DNA from: Streptomyces sp. NBC_00102
GTDB taxonomy: Bacteria; Actinomycetota; Actinomycetes; Streptomycetales; Streptomycetaceae
Direction of reading: 5' to 3'
DNA length: 15,909 nt
NCBI RefSeq assembly: GCF_026343115.1
Contig: NZ_JAPEMC010000010.1
Span: 1-15,909, forward strand
Position numbers and translations under genes: made by a program. Below, one piece after another: positions 1-7,909 of the stretch. Every line of letters begins with the position of its first letter. Position 1 is the stretch's first letter. The notes beneath the pieces were generated by a model, which made no database searches, was not told the origin of the DNA, and saw only the letters and a list, made by a program, of their open reading frames with translations.

Positions 1-831
1 CAGCCCGTCCAGGCTGTCGGTGCCCGCCGCCAGCGGGTCGATGACGGCCGCGTGGTCGAAGCGCCGCGCCACGGTCAGCCAGCGGCTGTCACCGGTCTGC
101 TGGTACAGGTCGGTGAGGACGGCGTTCATGCCGCCGAACTCGGTCTTCATGGTCGTCTGCATCTGCGCCGCGGTGAGACGACCGGTCCGCACGTCCACCC
201 ACCCGGCGAGAGCGAGCAGTACGTCACGCGCCTGGGTGAGCCCGGTCAGCCGCCAGGCGTCGAGCAGTCCGGCCAGCGTCTTGTGCACGCAGTAGTAGGG
301 CACGCCCTTGCGCACCCCGGTCTCGACGGTGTCGAAGTCGGACTCGGGGAACCCGGAGAGGTAGCCGGTACGGTAAGCCGTCGGCGCGACCTGGCACTTG
401 GCGAGTTCCGCGACCATGTAGACGATCCGGTCCAGGAAGACGCTCTCCCCGGTGACCGCGTACGCCTGCGCCCACGCGCTGAGGAAGTGCCCCTGGCTGT
501 GCGTGCGGAACTCGAAGTCCGGCGCCTCCCAGCCGTAGCACTGCTCGGCTCCCTTGGTCGAAAGCCCGTGGTTGGCGCGGAAGTTGTACAGCAGCCGGTC
601 GGGATCGACGAAACGCAGATAGGTGAGGGTGCGGTCCATGTTCTGCCGCCAGCGGCCCGCCGTGAGCTGGACGCTCCCCAGCGGGAAGGGCTGCACGAGC
701 GCGCCCGTCTCGGTGCGGACCGGGGGGACGGCTGCGGCCGCCGCCGGGGTGGCGGTCAGCGCCGGCGCGAGCGCGGCGAGCGCCGCGCCCGACGAGGCGG
801 AGATGAAGAGTCGGCGGTTCATGGCGGTCAT
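1..831 (-). CDS. GH127-family beta-L-arabinofuranosidase-like secreted enzyme, partial (C-terminus beyond window)
   Basis: The N-terminal 277 residues of a larger protein are visible; the rest runs off the left edge. The start at 831 gives MTAMNRRLFISASSG followed by an Ala-rich stretch, which reads as a Tat signal (NRRLFIS) for export in folded form. GGAAGGA lies about 10 bases upstream of this ATG, so it is preferred over the ATG at 822. The mature part opens with QPFPLGSVQL and contains GAEQCYGWEAPDFEFRTHSQGH and KTEFGGMNAVLTDLYQQTGD (the first at about residues 94-115), which are typical of the (alpha/alpha)6 barrel of the former DUF1680 family, GH127. GH127 enzymes hydrolyse beta-L-arabinofuranosides such as those on hydroxyproline-rich plant glycoproteins. 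The catalytic cysteine and zinc site lie in the missing half, so activity cannot be judged. It is 90 bases downstream of the GH43 gene and probably co-transcribed. GH146 or another related family is the main alternative. Confidence 0.85.
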   Translation of the reverse strand, partial: MTAMNRRLFISASSGAALAALAPALTATPAAAAAVPPVRTETGALVQPFPLGSVQLTAGRWRQNMDRTLTYLRFVDPDRLLYNFRANHGLSTKGAEQCYGWEAPDFEFRTHSQGHFLSAWAQAYAVTGESVFLDRIVYMVAELAKCQVAPTAYRTGYLSGFPESDFDTVETGVRKGVPYYCVHKTLAGLLDAWRLTGLTQARDVLLALAGWVDVRTGRLTAAQMQTTMKTEFGGMNAVLTDLYQQTGDSRWLTVARRFDHAAVIDPLAAGTDSLDGL

Positions 832-876
832 GGTCGGGTCGTCCTTCCGAGGGGGAGTGGGCAGGGGAGCACGGGT

Positions 877-918
877 CTCCCGGTCCGCCCCGCGCGAGGC
901 GTACGGGCGGACCGGGAG
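877..918 (-). terminator. Hairpin just after the GH43 stop codon (terminator or attenuator)
   Basis: A perfect 14-bp inverted repeat (CTCCCGGTCCGCCC at 877-890, its complement at 905-918) with a 14-base loop starts three bases past the GH43 stop and ends about 45 bases before the GH127 start. There is no T-run, as is common in streptomycetes. It could partly terminate transcription, lowering GH127 relative to GH43, or protect the 3' end of the GH43 message. Confidence 0.6.
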
Positions 919-921
919 GGC

Positions 922-2328
922 TCAGCCGGTGACCAGGAAGGTCGCGTCCTGCCGGTCGGTCACCGGGGACGACGAGGTGAGCGGGTCGATGCGCAACCGG
1001 TAGTCGCTGTGGCGGATGTAGCGGGTCGGGTTGTTGTACGAGCGGTAGGAAACGGCCGAGGCGTCGCCCAGTCCCGCGGTGGGGTAGAAGGTCGCGTCGG
1101 CGGCGAAGACCGCGCTGCCGTCGTTGGTGTTCAGCACGATCGAGTAGGAGCTGTGCCGGAGGAACTGCCCGGGGTAGTTGACCGACTCGAAGGAGACCCC
1201 GGAGCTGTCGGCGAGACCGGGCACGATCTTCCACTGGGAGTCGCCGTACGGGTCGAACGGGTACGGGTCGATGCGCCCCGCGAAGTTGCTGTGGCGTACG
1301 TACCGGTCGGGGTGGTTGTACGACTTCAGCCGGTTCCAGGAGGGCGTCCCCCAGGTGGACTTCATGCCGTTCAGCTCGGCGGTGGTGATCGGTGTGATGC
1401 CCGCGTGCTTGGAGTTGAGCGGCTGGGTGTAGGCGCGCTGGTCGAGCGGGGTCCAGTCGCCCGTGGCGAGGTCGCCGGTCTGCCAGGCGTAGAACACCCC
1501 GTTGGGGGTGTACGTGTCGCCCCAGAGGTACCAGGTGTTGCCGGAGAGGGACTTGACCAGTACGGGGGCCTCGGTGCCGCCGTGGGCGATCGGCCCCGTG
1601 TAGGTGGCGTTGTCGAAGGAACCCGGTTCGAGCGAGGCGGACTTGGCCCCGTAGAGCTCGTTGTCCCTCTTGTAGTAGAGGTAGTTGGTGCCGTTCACGC
1701 CGGTCACGGCGTCCGCGTCGATGATGCCGAACCCGGGGTCGAAATAGGTCTGGGCGGCGGACAGCGTGACGAAGTCCGTGGTGTAGGTCGCCATGATGAC
1801 GTCGCGGGTGCCGTTGTTCGCGGAGTAGATGATCGCGTAGCTCTGGCGGGAGGCGTCCCAGAACGCCTCCGGGGCCCAGGCGTGGGTGGATGCGAGCGAA
1901 TGCACCTTCAGGCGGCGGTAGTGGGTGAAGGACCGCAGGTCGGTGGAGTCCCAGACGTGGATGTACTGGTTGGTCTCGCCCCAGTCGGTGCCGTTGAGGT
2001 CGGTGGCGAGCACGGTGAACGTGCCGTCCTGCTTGCGCAGGATGAAGGGGTCGCGCAGGCCCTTCGTGCCGGCGGTGGGGGTGACGACCGGGGCGTTCTG
2101 GTTGAGCGGGGTCCACTGCAGGCCGTCGGAACTCACCGCCAGGTGCAGCCCGTAGTTGTTGCCGGCACCCTGGTTGGACTCGGTGAAGTACGCCATCGCG
2201 TAGCCGCCCCAGACCGGTGCGGCCTGGGCGCGGGGAGCGGGCAGAAGCACGAGCGCGGCCATCAGCAGGCCGATCAGCCCGGGTAAGACCCCGAGCGCGC
2301 GTAAGCGGGAACGTCGCAGGAGGGACAT
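922..2328 (-). CDS. Secreted GH43 glycosidase (probable alpha-L-arabinofuranosidase) with C-terminal CBM42/AbfB domain
   Basis: A 468-residue extracellular enzyme expected to release L-arabinofuranose from arabinan or arabinoxylan. Residues 1-37 are a Sec signal (MSLLRRSRLR, a hydrophobic core, cleavage after AQA). Residues about 40-330 form a GH43 five-bladed propeller. Candidate catalytic carboxylates are D93 in LRDPF, D204 or D206 in GIIDADAV and E253 in GGTEAP; WAPE at 151-154 and KHAGITPIT near 307-315 are family marks. Residues about 334-468 are an arabinose-binding CBM42 with repeated blocks such as SYNHPDRYVRHSNFAGRIDP and SYNNPTRYIRHSDYRLRIDP. The start at 2328 is supported by GAAGGG about 6 bases upstream and by the signal peptide that begins there; the frame stays open to 2514 but that extension looks non-coding. 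Codons 9 and 15 are both TTA, rare in Streptomyces. Its promoter and operator lie about 210-235 bases upstream. The exact GH43 subfamily is not resolved. Confidence 0.9.
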   Translation of the reverse strand: MSLLRRSRLRALGVLPGLIGLLMAALVLLPAPRAQAAPVWGGYAMAYFTESNQGAGNNYGLHLAVSSDGLQWTPLNQNAPVVTPTAGTKGLRDPFILRKQDGTFTVLATDLNGTDWGETNQYIHVWDSTDLRSFTHYRRLKVHSLASTHAWAPEAFWDASRQSYAIIYSANNGTRDVIMATYTTDFVTLSAAQTYFDPGFGIIDADAVTGVNGTNYLYYKRDNELYGAKSASLEPGSFDNATYTGPIAHGGTEAPVLVKSLSGNTWYLWGDTYTPNGVFYAWQTGDLATGDWTPLDQRAYTQPLNSKHAGITPITTAELNGMKSTWGTPSWNRLKSYNHPDRYVRHSNFAGRIDPYPFDPYGDSQWKIVPGLADSSGVSFESVNYPGQFLRHSSYSIVLNTNDGSAVFAADATFYPTAGLGDASAVSYRSYNNPTRYIRHSDYRLRIDPLTSSSPVTDRQDATFLVTG

Positions 2329-2535
2329 GGCGGCCCTTCGGATCGTGGTGCGGTGCGGGTGACGTGACGTGGAGCCGTACGCGCGGCGCGGAACCGTGGG
2401 GGAGGCGTCCGGGGTCGCCGTGTCACGGGACGGCGGGGCCGGTGGACGCCGTGGACGGTGCCGGGCTCCGGTCACGGTGGCGCGGGAGCTTCGCCGTGCC
2501 GGGCGCCGGCGCACCGGAACAGCCGTGCGTCATGG

Positions 2536-2564
2536 AGTGTTAACGCTAACAATGTTCATGTCAA
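2536..2564 (-). promoter_or_regulatory. Promoter with overlapping LacI-type operator for the GH43 gene
   Basis: Read on the minus strand, TTGACA (2559-2564) and AACACT (2536-2541) are separated by 17 bases. The 18-base operator ATTGTTAGCGTTAACACT (2536-2553) covers most of the spacer and the -10 box, so a bound repressor would block RNA polymerase. It differs from the araB operator at one base. The implied 5' untranslated leader is roughly 200 bases. The -35 and operator are strong matches; the -10 is weak and inferred from spacing and from its conservation at three sites. Confidence 0.75.
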
Positions 2565-2635
2565 TAGGGTGCGCCGCGGGGAAGTGGAACCCGTCCGGCG
2601 AGTGAACGCGCAGGTCGGAGCGGGTACGCCGAAGG

Positions 2636-2673
2636 CCCGGCGCTCCTCGGGGATGTCCGTCAGGAGCGCCGGG
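2636..2673 (-). terminator. Probable terminator of the importer-mutarotase operon
   Basis: A perfect 12-bp inverted repeat (CCCGGCGCTCCT at 2636-2647, complement at 2662-2673) with a 14-base loop lies about 55 bases past the galM stop and before the GH43 promoter. Position and stem strength fit termination of the operon that ends with galM; no T-run follows. Confidence 0.65.
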
Positions 2674-2727
2674 TTGAGCCGGCGGGACGAGCCGGTCAGG
2701 GTCGTCCGGCGCGATGGGCGATCCGGG

Positions 2728-3849
2728 TCACTCCTCCGTGACGGAGAACCGCAGCACGGTGGTGGAGCGGTACACCTCGCCGGGCCGGATCGCGGTGCTG
2801 GGGTCGTCGGCGCGGTTGGGGGAGTCCGGGAAGTGCTGGGTCTCCAGCGCCACTCCCGCGTGCGGGCCGTAGGGGTGCCCGCTCTTGCCGGTGATCTCGC
2901 CGGCGAGGAGGTTGCCGGTGTACACCTGCATCCCCGGTTCGCTCGTACGCACCTCCAGGCGCCGCCCGGAGACCGGCGCGTGGAGCACGGCGGCACTGCG
3001 CGGACGTATCGAGGGGGCGTCGGCGACCACCCAGTTGTGGTCGAAACCGCCGCCGGCCAGACGCAGTTGCTCGTCCTCCTGGGCGAACACCGCGGCAAGG
3101 CGGCGCGGGGTGCGCAGATCGAACGGGGTCCCCTCGACGGACCGGTGCGGGCCGCTCGGGATCAGCGCCGGGTCGACCGGTGTCCAGCGAGGTGCGTGGA
3201 TCTGGAGCTCGTGCCCGAGCACGTCACCGCTGCCCTCTCCCTCCAGGTTCCAGTAGGTGTGGTTGGTGAGATTGACGACCGTCGGCGCGTCGCTCACCGC
3301 GTGGTAGTCGAACGTCAGGGCGTCGTCCCGGTCCAGCGTGCAGGTGAGCCGGACGCTCAGATTGCCGGGGAATCCCTGGTCGCCGTCGGGACTGCGCAGG
3401 AAGAGCCGTACGCCGGTGCGGTCGGCGGTGTGGACCGGTTCGGCGCGCCACACCCGGCGGTCGAAGCCGTCCGGGCCGCCGTGCAGGCAGTGGCCGGTGT
3501 CCTGGGTGTCCAGCTGCCGGACCACCCCGTCCACCTCGAGCCGGCCGCCGGCGATCCGGTTGGCGTAACGGCCCACCGTCGCACCGAAGTAGGAGGCCGG
3601 CCCGCGCACCGCAGCGGCATCCGCACCCGCGAGCACCACGTCGGCGAACCGGCCCCGCCGGTCCGGGAGGAGCAGCGAGTGGAGCCGGGCACCGAGGGTG
3701 TGGACCTCCGCCCGGGCCTGCCCGGGGAAGCCGAACACCCAACGGTCGCCGGTCCCGGTGTCGGGCAGCCGGTACGGGCGGCCGGAGGGGTCCGGACGCT
3801 CGCCGGGCGCCTGCGGCGGGGCGGCCGGTGACTCGGGCGGGTGGTGCAT
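2728..3849 (-). CDS. galM: Aldose 1-epimerase (mutarotase)
   Basis: A 373-residue cytoplasmic enzyme that interconverts alpha and beta anomers of free sugars. Family motifs in order: GRYANRI (93-99), HGG (123-125), NHTYWNL (196-202, with the likely catalytic H197), FDHNW (269-273) and ETQHFPD (336-342, with the likely catalytic base E336). The fold spans about residues 36-370; the first 35 residues are Pro-rich and probably disordered. The start at 3849 has GAGGGA about 8 bases upstream. It is the last gene of the importer operon, 68 bases after the second permease. Next to a furanose-type importer and araBA it probably speeds conversion of imported L-arabinose to the anomer AraA uses. That substrate is inferred from context; galactose is the classic one. 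Confidence 0.93.
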   Translation of the reverse strand: MHHPPESPAAPPQAPGERPDPSGRPYRLPDTGTGDRWVFGFPGQARAEVHTLGARLHSLLLPDRRGRFADVVLAGADAAAVRGPASYFGATVGRYANRIAGGRLEVDGVVRQLDTQDTGHCLHGGPDGFDRRVWRAEPVHTADRTGVRLFLRSPDGDQGFPGNLSVRLTCTLDRDDALTFDYHAVSDAPTVVNLTNHTYWNLEGEGSGDVLGHELQIHAPRWTPVDPALIPSGPHRSVEGTPFDLRTPRRLAAVFAQEDEQLRLAGGGFDHNWVVADAPSIRPRSAAVLHAPVSGRRLEVRTSEPGMQVYTGNLLAGEITGKSGHPYGPHAGVALETQHFPDSPNRADDPSTAIRPGEVYRSTTVLRFSVTEE

Positions 3850-3917
3850 GCGTGTGTCCCTCGATGTCGGATCGGTGGCCCCGGGCCGAAGGGCCAGGGG
3901 GATGGCGGGCCGCCGGG

Positions 3918-4943
3918 TCAGCCCGTGGACTTCCGGTTTCCGCCCAGGAGCCGCTGGAGCACGATGAAGACGAAGAGCAGCGCGCCGATCACGATCCGGG
4001 TCCACCAGGAACTCAGCGTGCCCTGGAAGTTGATGACCGTCTGGATCATGCCGAGGACCAGTACCCCGAGCGCGGTGCCGAGGACGAAACCGGAGCCTCC
4101 GGTCAGCAGGGTGCCGCCGATCACGGTCGCCGCGATGGCGTCGAGCTCCATGCCGACCGCGTGCAGCGCGTAGCCGGAGAGCATGTAGAACGTCAGCAGC
4201 ACACCGCCGAGCGCCGAGCACAGCCCGCTCACCGCGTAGACGGCCACCTTGGTCGCGCCCACCGGCAGCCCCATCAGCCGCGCCGAGGTCTCGTTGCCGC
4301 CCAGGGCGTGGACGTTGCGGCCGAAGCGGGTGTGGTGCAGCGCCACGAAGGCCACGGCGAGGACGACCAGCGCGATGACCACGGCGGGCGAGACGAACAG
4401 CCCGCCGGGCATCACCAGCCGGGTCTGGGCGATCGTGACCGTCGTCTTGTCGCTGATGGAGATCGACTCGGTGCTGATCGTGTAACAGAGGCCGCGCGCC
4501 AGGAACATGCCGGCCAGCGTCACGATGAACGGCTGGATCTCGAAGGTGTGGATGACCCACCCCATCAGGGCGCCGCCGCCCGCGCCCACCAGCAGGACCA
4601 GCGGAATGACGGCGAACAGGGGCCAGCCCTGCCGCTCCACCAGCCAGGCGGTGAGCATGGTCGACAGCGCCACCACCGAGCCCACCGACAGATCGATGCC
4701 GCCGGTCAGGATGACGAAGGTGACACCGATGGCGACCACCAGCAGGAAGCTGTTGTCGATCAGCAGGTTCAGCAGCACCTGGGTGGAGAAGAACCCGTCG
4801 TAGCGCGCCGAACCGACGGCGAACATCGCCACCAGCAGCACCGCGGTCACCACCAGCGGGACGCGGGTGCGGGCGCGGGGGGAGAGGGGGGCGCGGAACG
4901 GCCGCGCGAGGGTGTCGGCGACACCCGCGATGCCGGTGCTCAT
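3918..4943 (-). CDS. yjfF: Sugar ABC transporter permease, YjfF-like
   Basis: A 341-residue inner-membrane permease of the ribose/galactofuranose class with about 8-10 hydrophobic segments. Close marks to E. coli YjfF are FVILTGGIDLSVGSV, the loop LGGNETSARLMG, LDAIAATVIGGTLLTGGSG and INFQGTLSSWWTRI near the C-terminus; the last is typical of YjfF rather than YtfT. The start at 4943 has AGGAGG 7 bases upstream and overlaps the stop of the preceding permease gene by ATGA, implying translational coupling. With that permease it should form the heterodimeric channel of the importer. The sugar is not readable from the permease itself. Confidence 0.92.
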   Translation of the reverse strand: MSTGIAGVADTLARPFRAPLSPRARTRVPLVVTAVLLVAMFAVGSARYDGFFSTQVLLNLLIDNSFLLVVAIGVTFVILTGGIDLSVGSVVALSTMLTAWLVERQGWPLFAVIPLVLLVGAGGGALMGWVIHTFEIQPFIVTLAGMFLARGLCYTISTESISISDKTTVTIAQTRLVMPGGLFVSPAVVIALVVLAVAFVALHHTRFGRNVHALGGNETSARLMGLPVGATKVAVYAVSGLCSALGGVLLTFYMLSGYALHAVGMELDAIAATVIGGTLLTGGSGFVLGTALGVLVLGMIQTVINFQGTLSSWWTRIVIGALLFVFIVLQRLLGGNRKSTG

Positions 4944-6040
4944 GTACGTACCTCCTGCGGGAGCGGGCTGTCGTCCGCCGGGGCGTTCTGTCGGGAGGCT
5001 GCCGGTTTCCGGCGGCTCAGGACCTTCGCCCGGAAGACGGGCGACTGGATCAGGCAGACCGCGATCACGACGAACGCCTTGAAGACCAGCGTCGTCTCGG
5101 GCGGGACACCCAGGGTGTAGACCGTCGTGGAGAGGGTCTGGATGATCAGGGCGCCGAGCACCGTCCCGCCGAGCGAGAACCGGCCGCCGGTCAGCGCGGT
5201 GCCGCCGATGACCACGGCGAGGATGGCGTCGAGCTCGATCCAGAGCCCCGCGTTGTTGCCGTCCGCGCTGGACACGTTGGAGCTGATCATCAGCCCGGCT
5301 ACGGCGGCGCACAGCGCGCAGAAGACGTACACCACGGTGAGCAGGCCCGCCGCCCGGATGCCGACCAGCCGGCTGGCGGCGGGGTTGCCGCCCACCGACT
5401 CGATCAGCAGTCCGAGGGCACTGCGCCGGGTCACCAGCGAGGTGAGGACCACGATCACCGCGGCCAGCAGGACGGCGAAGGGGAACATCAGCCAGTAGCC
5501 GCCTCCGATCATCTTGTACGGGCTGCTGGTGACGGTGATGATCTGGCCGTCCGACACCAACTGGGCGATGCCCCGGCCGGCGACCATGAGGATCAGTGTC
5601 GCCACGATGGGCTGTACGCCCAGACGCGAGACCAGCGTGCCGTTGACCAGGCCGATCACCACCGCGCCGCCCAGTGCGACGGCGACCGCTCCGAGCACGG
5701 TGGAGACGCTGCCGGGGTCGGACGAACCGGCGATGTGCTCGCAGGCCAGCGCGCCGGCGATGGCGACCGTGGAACCGACCGAGAGATCGATGCCGCGGGT
5801 CGCGATGACGAGCGTCATGCCCAGCGACACCAGGATGAGCGGCGCGCCGAACTGGAGGATGTCGATCAGACTGCCGTAGAGGTGGTCGCCCCGGACATGG
5901 ACGGCGAAGAAGTCGTGGGTGAAGGCGAGATTGCCGAGCAGCAGGGCCGCCAGGACGGCCGAGGGCCAGAACAGCCGGTGGCGCAGCAGCCGTTGTCCGA
6001 CGCCGCCGGCCGACGGGCCCTTGGCGGGGTGCGGGGTCAT
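4940..6040 (-). CDS. ytfT: Sugar ABC transporter permease, YtfT-like
   Basis: A 366-residue permease with multiple membrane segments. Visible family motifs include LVIATRGIDLSVGST, VGGNPAASRLVGI, which is the cytoplasmic coupling loop that contacts the ATPase, and ELDAILAVVIGGTALTGG. It follows the ATPase gene with a 4-base ATGA overlap and is joined to the next permease gene by another, so ATPase and both permeases are translated as a tightly linked set. The order binder-ATPase-permease-permease is that of E. coli ytfQ-ytfR-ytfT-yjfF. The polar C-terminal tail after about residue 335 (RRKPAASRQNAPADDS) is probably cytoplasmic. Confidence 0.92.
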   Translation of the reverse strand: MTPHPAKGPSAGGVGQRLLRHRLFWPSAVLAALLLGNLAFTHDFFAVHVRGDHLYGSLIDILQFGAPLILVSLGMTLVIATRGIDLSVGSTVAIAGALACEHIAGSSDPGSVSTVLGAVAVALGGAVVIGLVNGTLVSRLGVQPIVATLILMVAGRGIAQLVSDGQIITVTSSPYKMIGGGYWLMFPFAVLLAAVIVVLTSLVTRRSALGLLIESVGGNPAASRLVGIRAAGLLTVVYVFCALCAAVAGLMISSNVSSADGNNAGLWIELDAILAVVIGGTALTGGRFSLGGTVLGALIIQTLSTTVYTLGVPPETTLVFKAFVVIAVCLIQSPVFRAKVLSRRKPAASRQNAPADDSPLPQEVRT

Positions 6041-7596
6041 GAGTCCTCTCCGGTGGCGATGGTGGCCAGAATGCGTTCGGGGGTGACGGTCTCGTCGTTG
6101 GTCAGGGTGGCGACCATGCGGTGGTCCCGCAGTACGCCGATACGGTGGCTCAGCCGCAGGACCTCCTCCAGCTCCGCCGAGATGAAGAGCACCGCGGTGC
6201 CTTCGGAGGAGAGCCGCGCGACGAGCTTCTGGATCTCGGCCTTGGCGCCGATGTCGATGCCGCGGGTCGGCTCGTCCAGGATCAGGAGCTTGGGGTCGGT
6301 CAGCAGCCAGCGGGCGAGCAGCACCTTCTGCTGGTTGCCGCCGCTGAGGTGGCGTACCTGCGCCTCCGGGTCGGTGGGGCGGATGTCCAGCGCCGAGATC
6401 CAGCGCCGCGTCAGCTCCTCCTGCCGGGCCCGGGAGATCGGCCTGGTCCAGCCGCGCGCCGCCTGCATCGCCAGCACGATGTTCTCGCGCACGGTGAGCT
6501 CGCCGACCAGCCCCTCGGACTTGCGGTTCTCGGAACAGAACGCGATCCGGCGGGAGATGGCGGCCCGGGGTGTGCGCAAGGAGACCGACTCCCCCCGGAC
6601 GCGCAGTTCCCCGGTGTCCGCGCCGTCGGCCCCGAAGAGCAGCCGCGCGGCCTCCGTGCGCCCCGAGCCCAGGAGCCCCGCGAGCCCGATCACCTCGCCG
6701 GGACGGATGTCGAGGTCGTACGGCTCGATGAAGCCCGTCCGCCCCAACTGCCTTGCCTCGATGAAGGGTTCCTCGGCCGCGCGCTCCTCGGCCTCCTCGT
6801 GGGCGGCTTCGGAGAGTTCGTCCAGGGTGGCGAGTTCACCACCGATCATCCGCTGCACCAGGGAGACGTGGGTGAGTTCCCCGATGGGATACTCGCCTTC
6901 GAGCCGGCCGTTGCGCAGGATCGTGACCCGGTCGCAGATCTCGAAGACCTGGTCAAGGAAGTGGGTGACGAAGAGGATGGCCACCCCGCGGTCGCGCAGC
7001 CGCCGCACCAGGGTGAAGAGCTGGGCGACCTCCTCGCGGTCGAGGCTGGAGGTGGGCTCGTCCAGGACGAGCACCTTCGCCGAGACGTCGACCGCCCGGA
7101 CGATGGCGACCAGTTGCTGGACCGCGAGGGAGTGCGAGTCCAGCGGACCGGTGACGTCGAGATCGAGCTCCAGCTCCGCCAGCAGCTCACCGGCCCGGCG
7201 CCGGAGCGCGGACCAGTGGATCAGGCCGAATCTGCGCGGCTCGCGTCCGATGAGGATGTTCTCCGCCACCGAGAGGTTGGAGCACAGGTTCACCTCCTGG
7301 TAGACGGTGCTGATCCCGGCGTTCTGCGCCTGGAGCGGATCACCGAACTCCCGGGCCTCACCGTCGACGAGGATGGTCCCGCCGTCCGCGGGATGCACCC
7401 CGGTGAGCACCTTGATCAGGGTCGACTTGCCGGCGCCGTTCTCCCCCATCAGGGCGTGGACCTCACCCGGGTAGAGCCGCAGGCCGACCCCGTCCAGGGC
7501 CAGCACGCCGGGGAACTCCTTCCGGATGCCGTGGGCTTCGAGAACCGGCCGCGGGCGGTCGGCGGTGTTCGTCTCAAGGGTGGGTGGGGCTGCCAT
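6037..7596 (-). CDS. ytfR: Sugar ABC transporter ATPase with two nucleotide-binding domains, YtfR-like
   Basis: A 519-residue duplicated ATPase of the ribose/arabinose/galactose importer class. Domain 1 has Walker A GENGAGKST (51-59), a degenerate signature LAVQQ (157-161), Walker B VLVLDEPTS and the H-loop FVTHF. Domain 2 has the degenerate Walker A GLLGSGRTE (307-315), signature LSGGNQQKV (417-425), Walker B LLILDEPTRGID and Ser in place of the H-loop His (FISAELEE). Such asymmetric degeneration is normal in this class and leaves one canonical and one non-canonical ATP site. An acidic linker near 262-277 joins the halves. The start at 7596 has AGGAGG close upstream; an open extension to 7710 lacks family similarity. 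It lies 295 bases after the binding-protein gene, with a tandem repeat array between. Confidence 0.94.
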   Translation of the reverse strand: MAAPPTLETNTADRPRPVLEAHGIRKEFPGVLALDGVGLRLYPGEVHALMGENGAGKSTLIKVLTGVHPADGGTILVDGEAREFGDPLQAQNAGISTVYQEVNLCSNLSVAENILIGREPRRFGLIHWSALRRRAGELLAELELDLDVTGPLDSHSLAVQQLVAIVRAVDVSAKVLVLDEPTSSLDREEVAQLFTLVRRLRDRGVAILFVTHFLDQVFEICDRVTILRNGRLEGEYPIGELTHVSLVQRMIGGELATLDELSEAAHEEAEERAAEEPFIEARQLGRTGFIEPYDLDIRPGEVIGLAGLLGSGRTEAARLLFGADGADTGELRVRGESVSLRTPRAAISRRIAFCSENRKSEGLVGELTVRENIVLAMQAARGWTRPISRARQEELTRRWISALDIRPTDPEAQVRHLSGGNQQKVLLARWLLTDPKLLILDEPTRGIDIGAKAEIQKLVARLSSEGTAVLFISAELEEVLRLSHRIGVLRDHRMVATLTNDETVTPERILATIATGEDS

Positions 7597-7712
7597 CCGC
7601 CCTCCTCTCGTCGGGAGTGGCCGAAGGAGGCGACGGGCCGGAGGTTCGTCGCGTTCGCTCCGCCGGCTCGGTCCGGTGGGCCGGGGTGCGGCCGGCCAAG
7701 TCCGGCGCACCT

Positions 7713-7909
7713 CAGGGGGGTTTGAGTCCTCGCGGGTCGGCCGCGGGGCCTCGGTGCCGGCGGGGGAGGCGCCGCGAAGCGTCGTACCGGTGGGCCGGCC
7801 CCGGGGACGCGGTGCCTGCGGTTCGGCCCCGCGGGCTCAGCACCGAGGGTCGGCCCCGGGTGTTCAGTGCTTGCGGTTCGGCCCCGGGGGCTCAGTACTT
7901 GCGGGTCGG
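7713..7909. repeat. Degenerate ~28-bp tandem repeats between the binding-protein and ATPase genes
   Basis: Seven head-to-tail units can be aligned: 7713-7740, 7741-7768, 7769-7798, 7799-7826, 7827-7853, 7854-7881 and 7882-7909. The last three or four are clear; the leftmost three are poor. The plus-strand unit is approximately CCCCGGGGGCTCAGTACTTG followed by CGGGTCGG. The unit at 7882-7909 contains the last codons and stop of the binding-protein gene, so the array looks like repeated copies of that gene's 3' end. CCCCGGGG cores let units pair with one another in the mRNA. Confidence 0.7.

Noticed and set aside
52..2286. A 744-codon open frame on the plus strand, opposite the GH127 and GH43 genes
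   Set aside because: It is low-complexity Gly/Val/Arg-rich translation antisense to two clear glycosidases; long mirror frames are expected at this GC content.
6121..7725. Plus-strand 534-codon frame opposite the ATPase gene
   Set aside because: Shadow of the ATPase gene; composition is Gly/Asp/Val-rich with no recognisable domain.
7713..7909. CRISPR array
   Set aside because: Units are contiguous and degenerate with no spacers, and the end unit is part of a gene; no cas genes are present.
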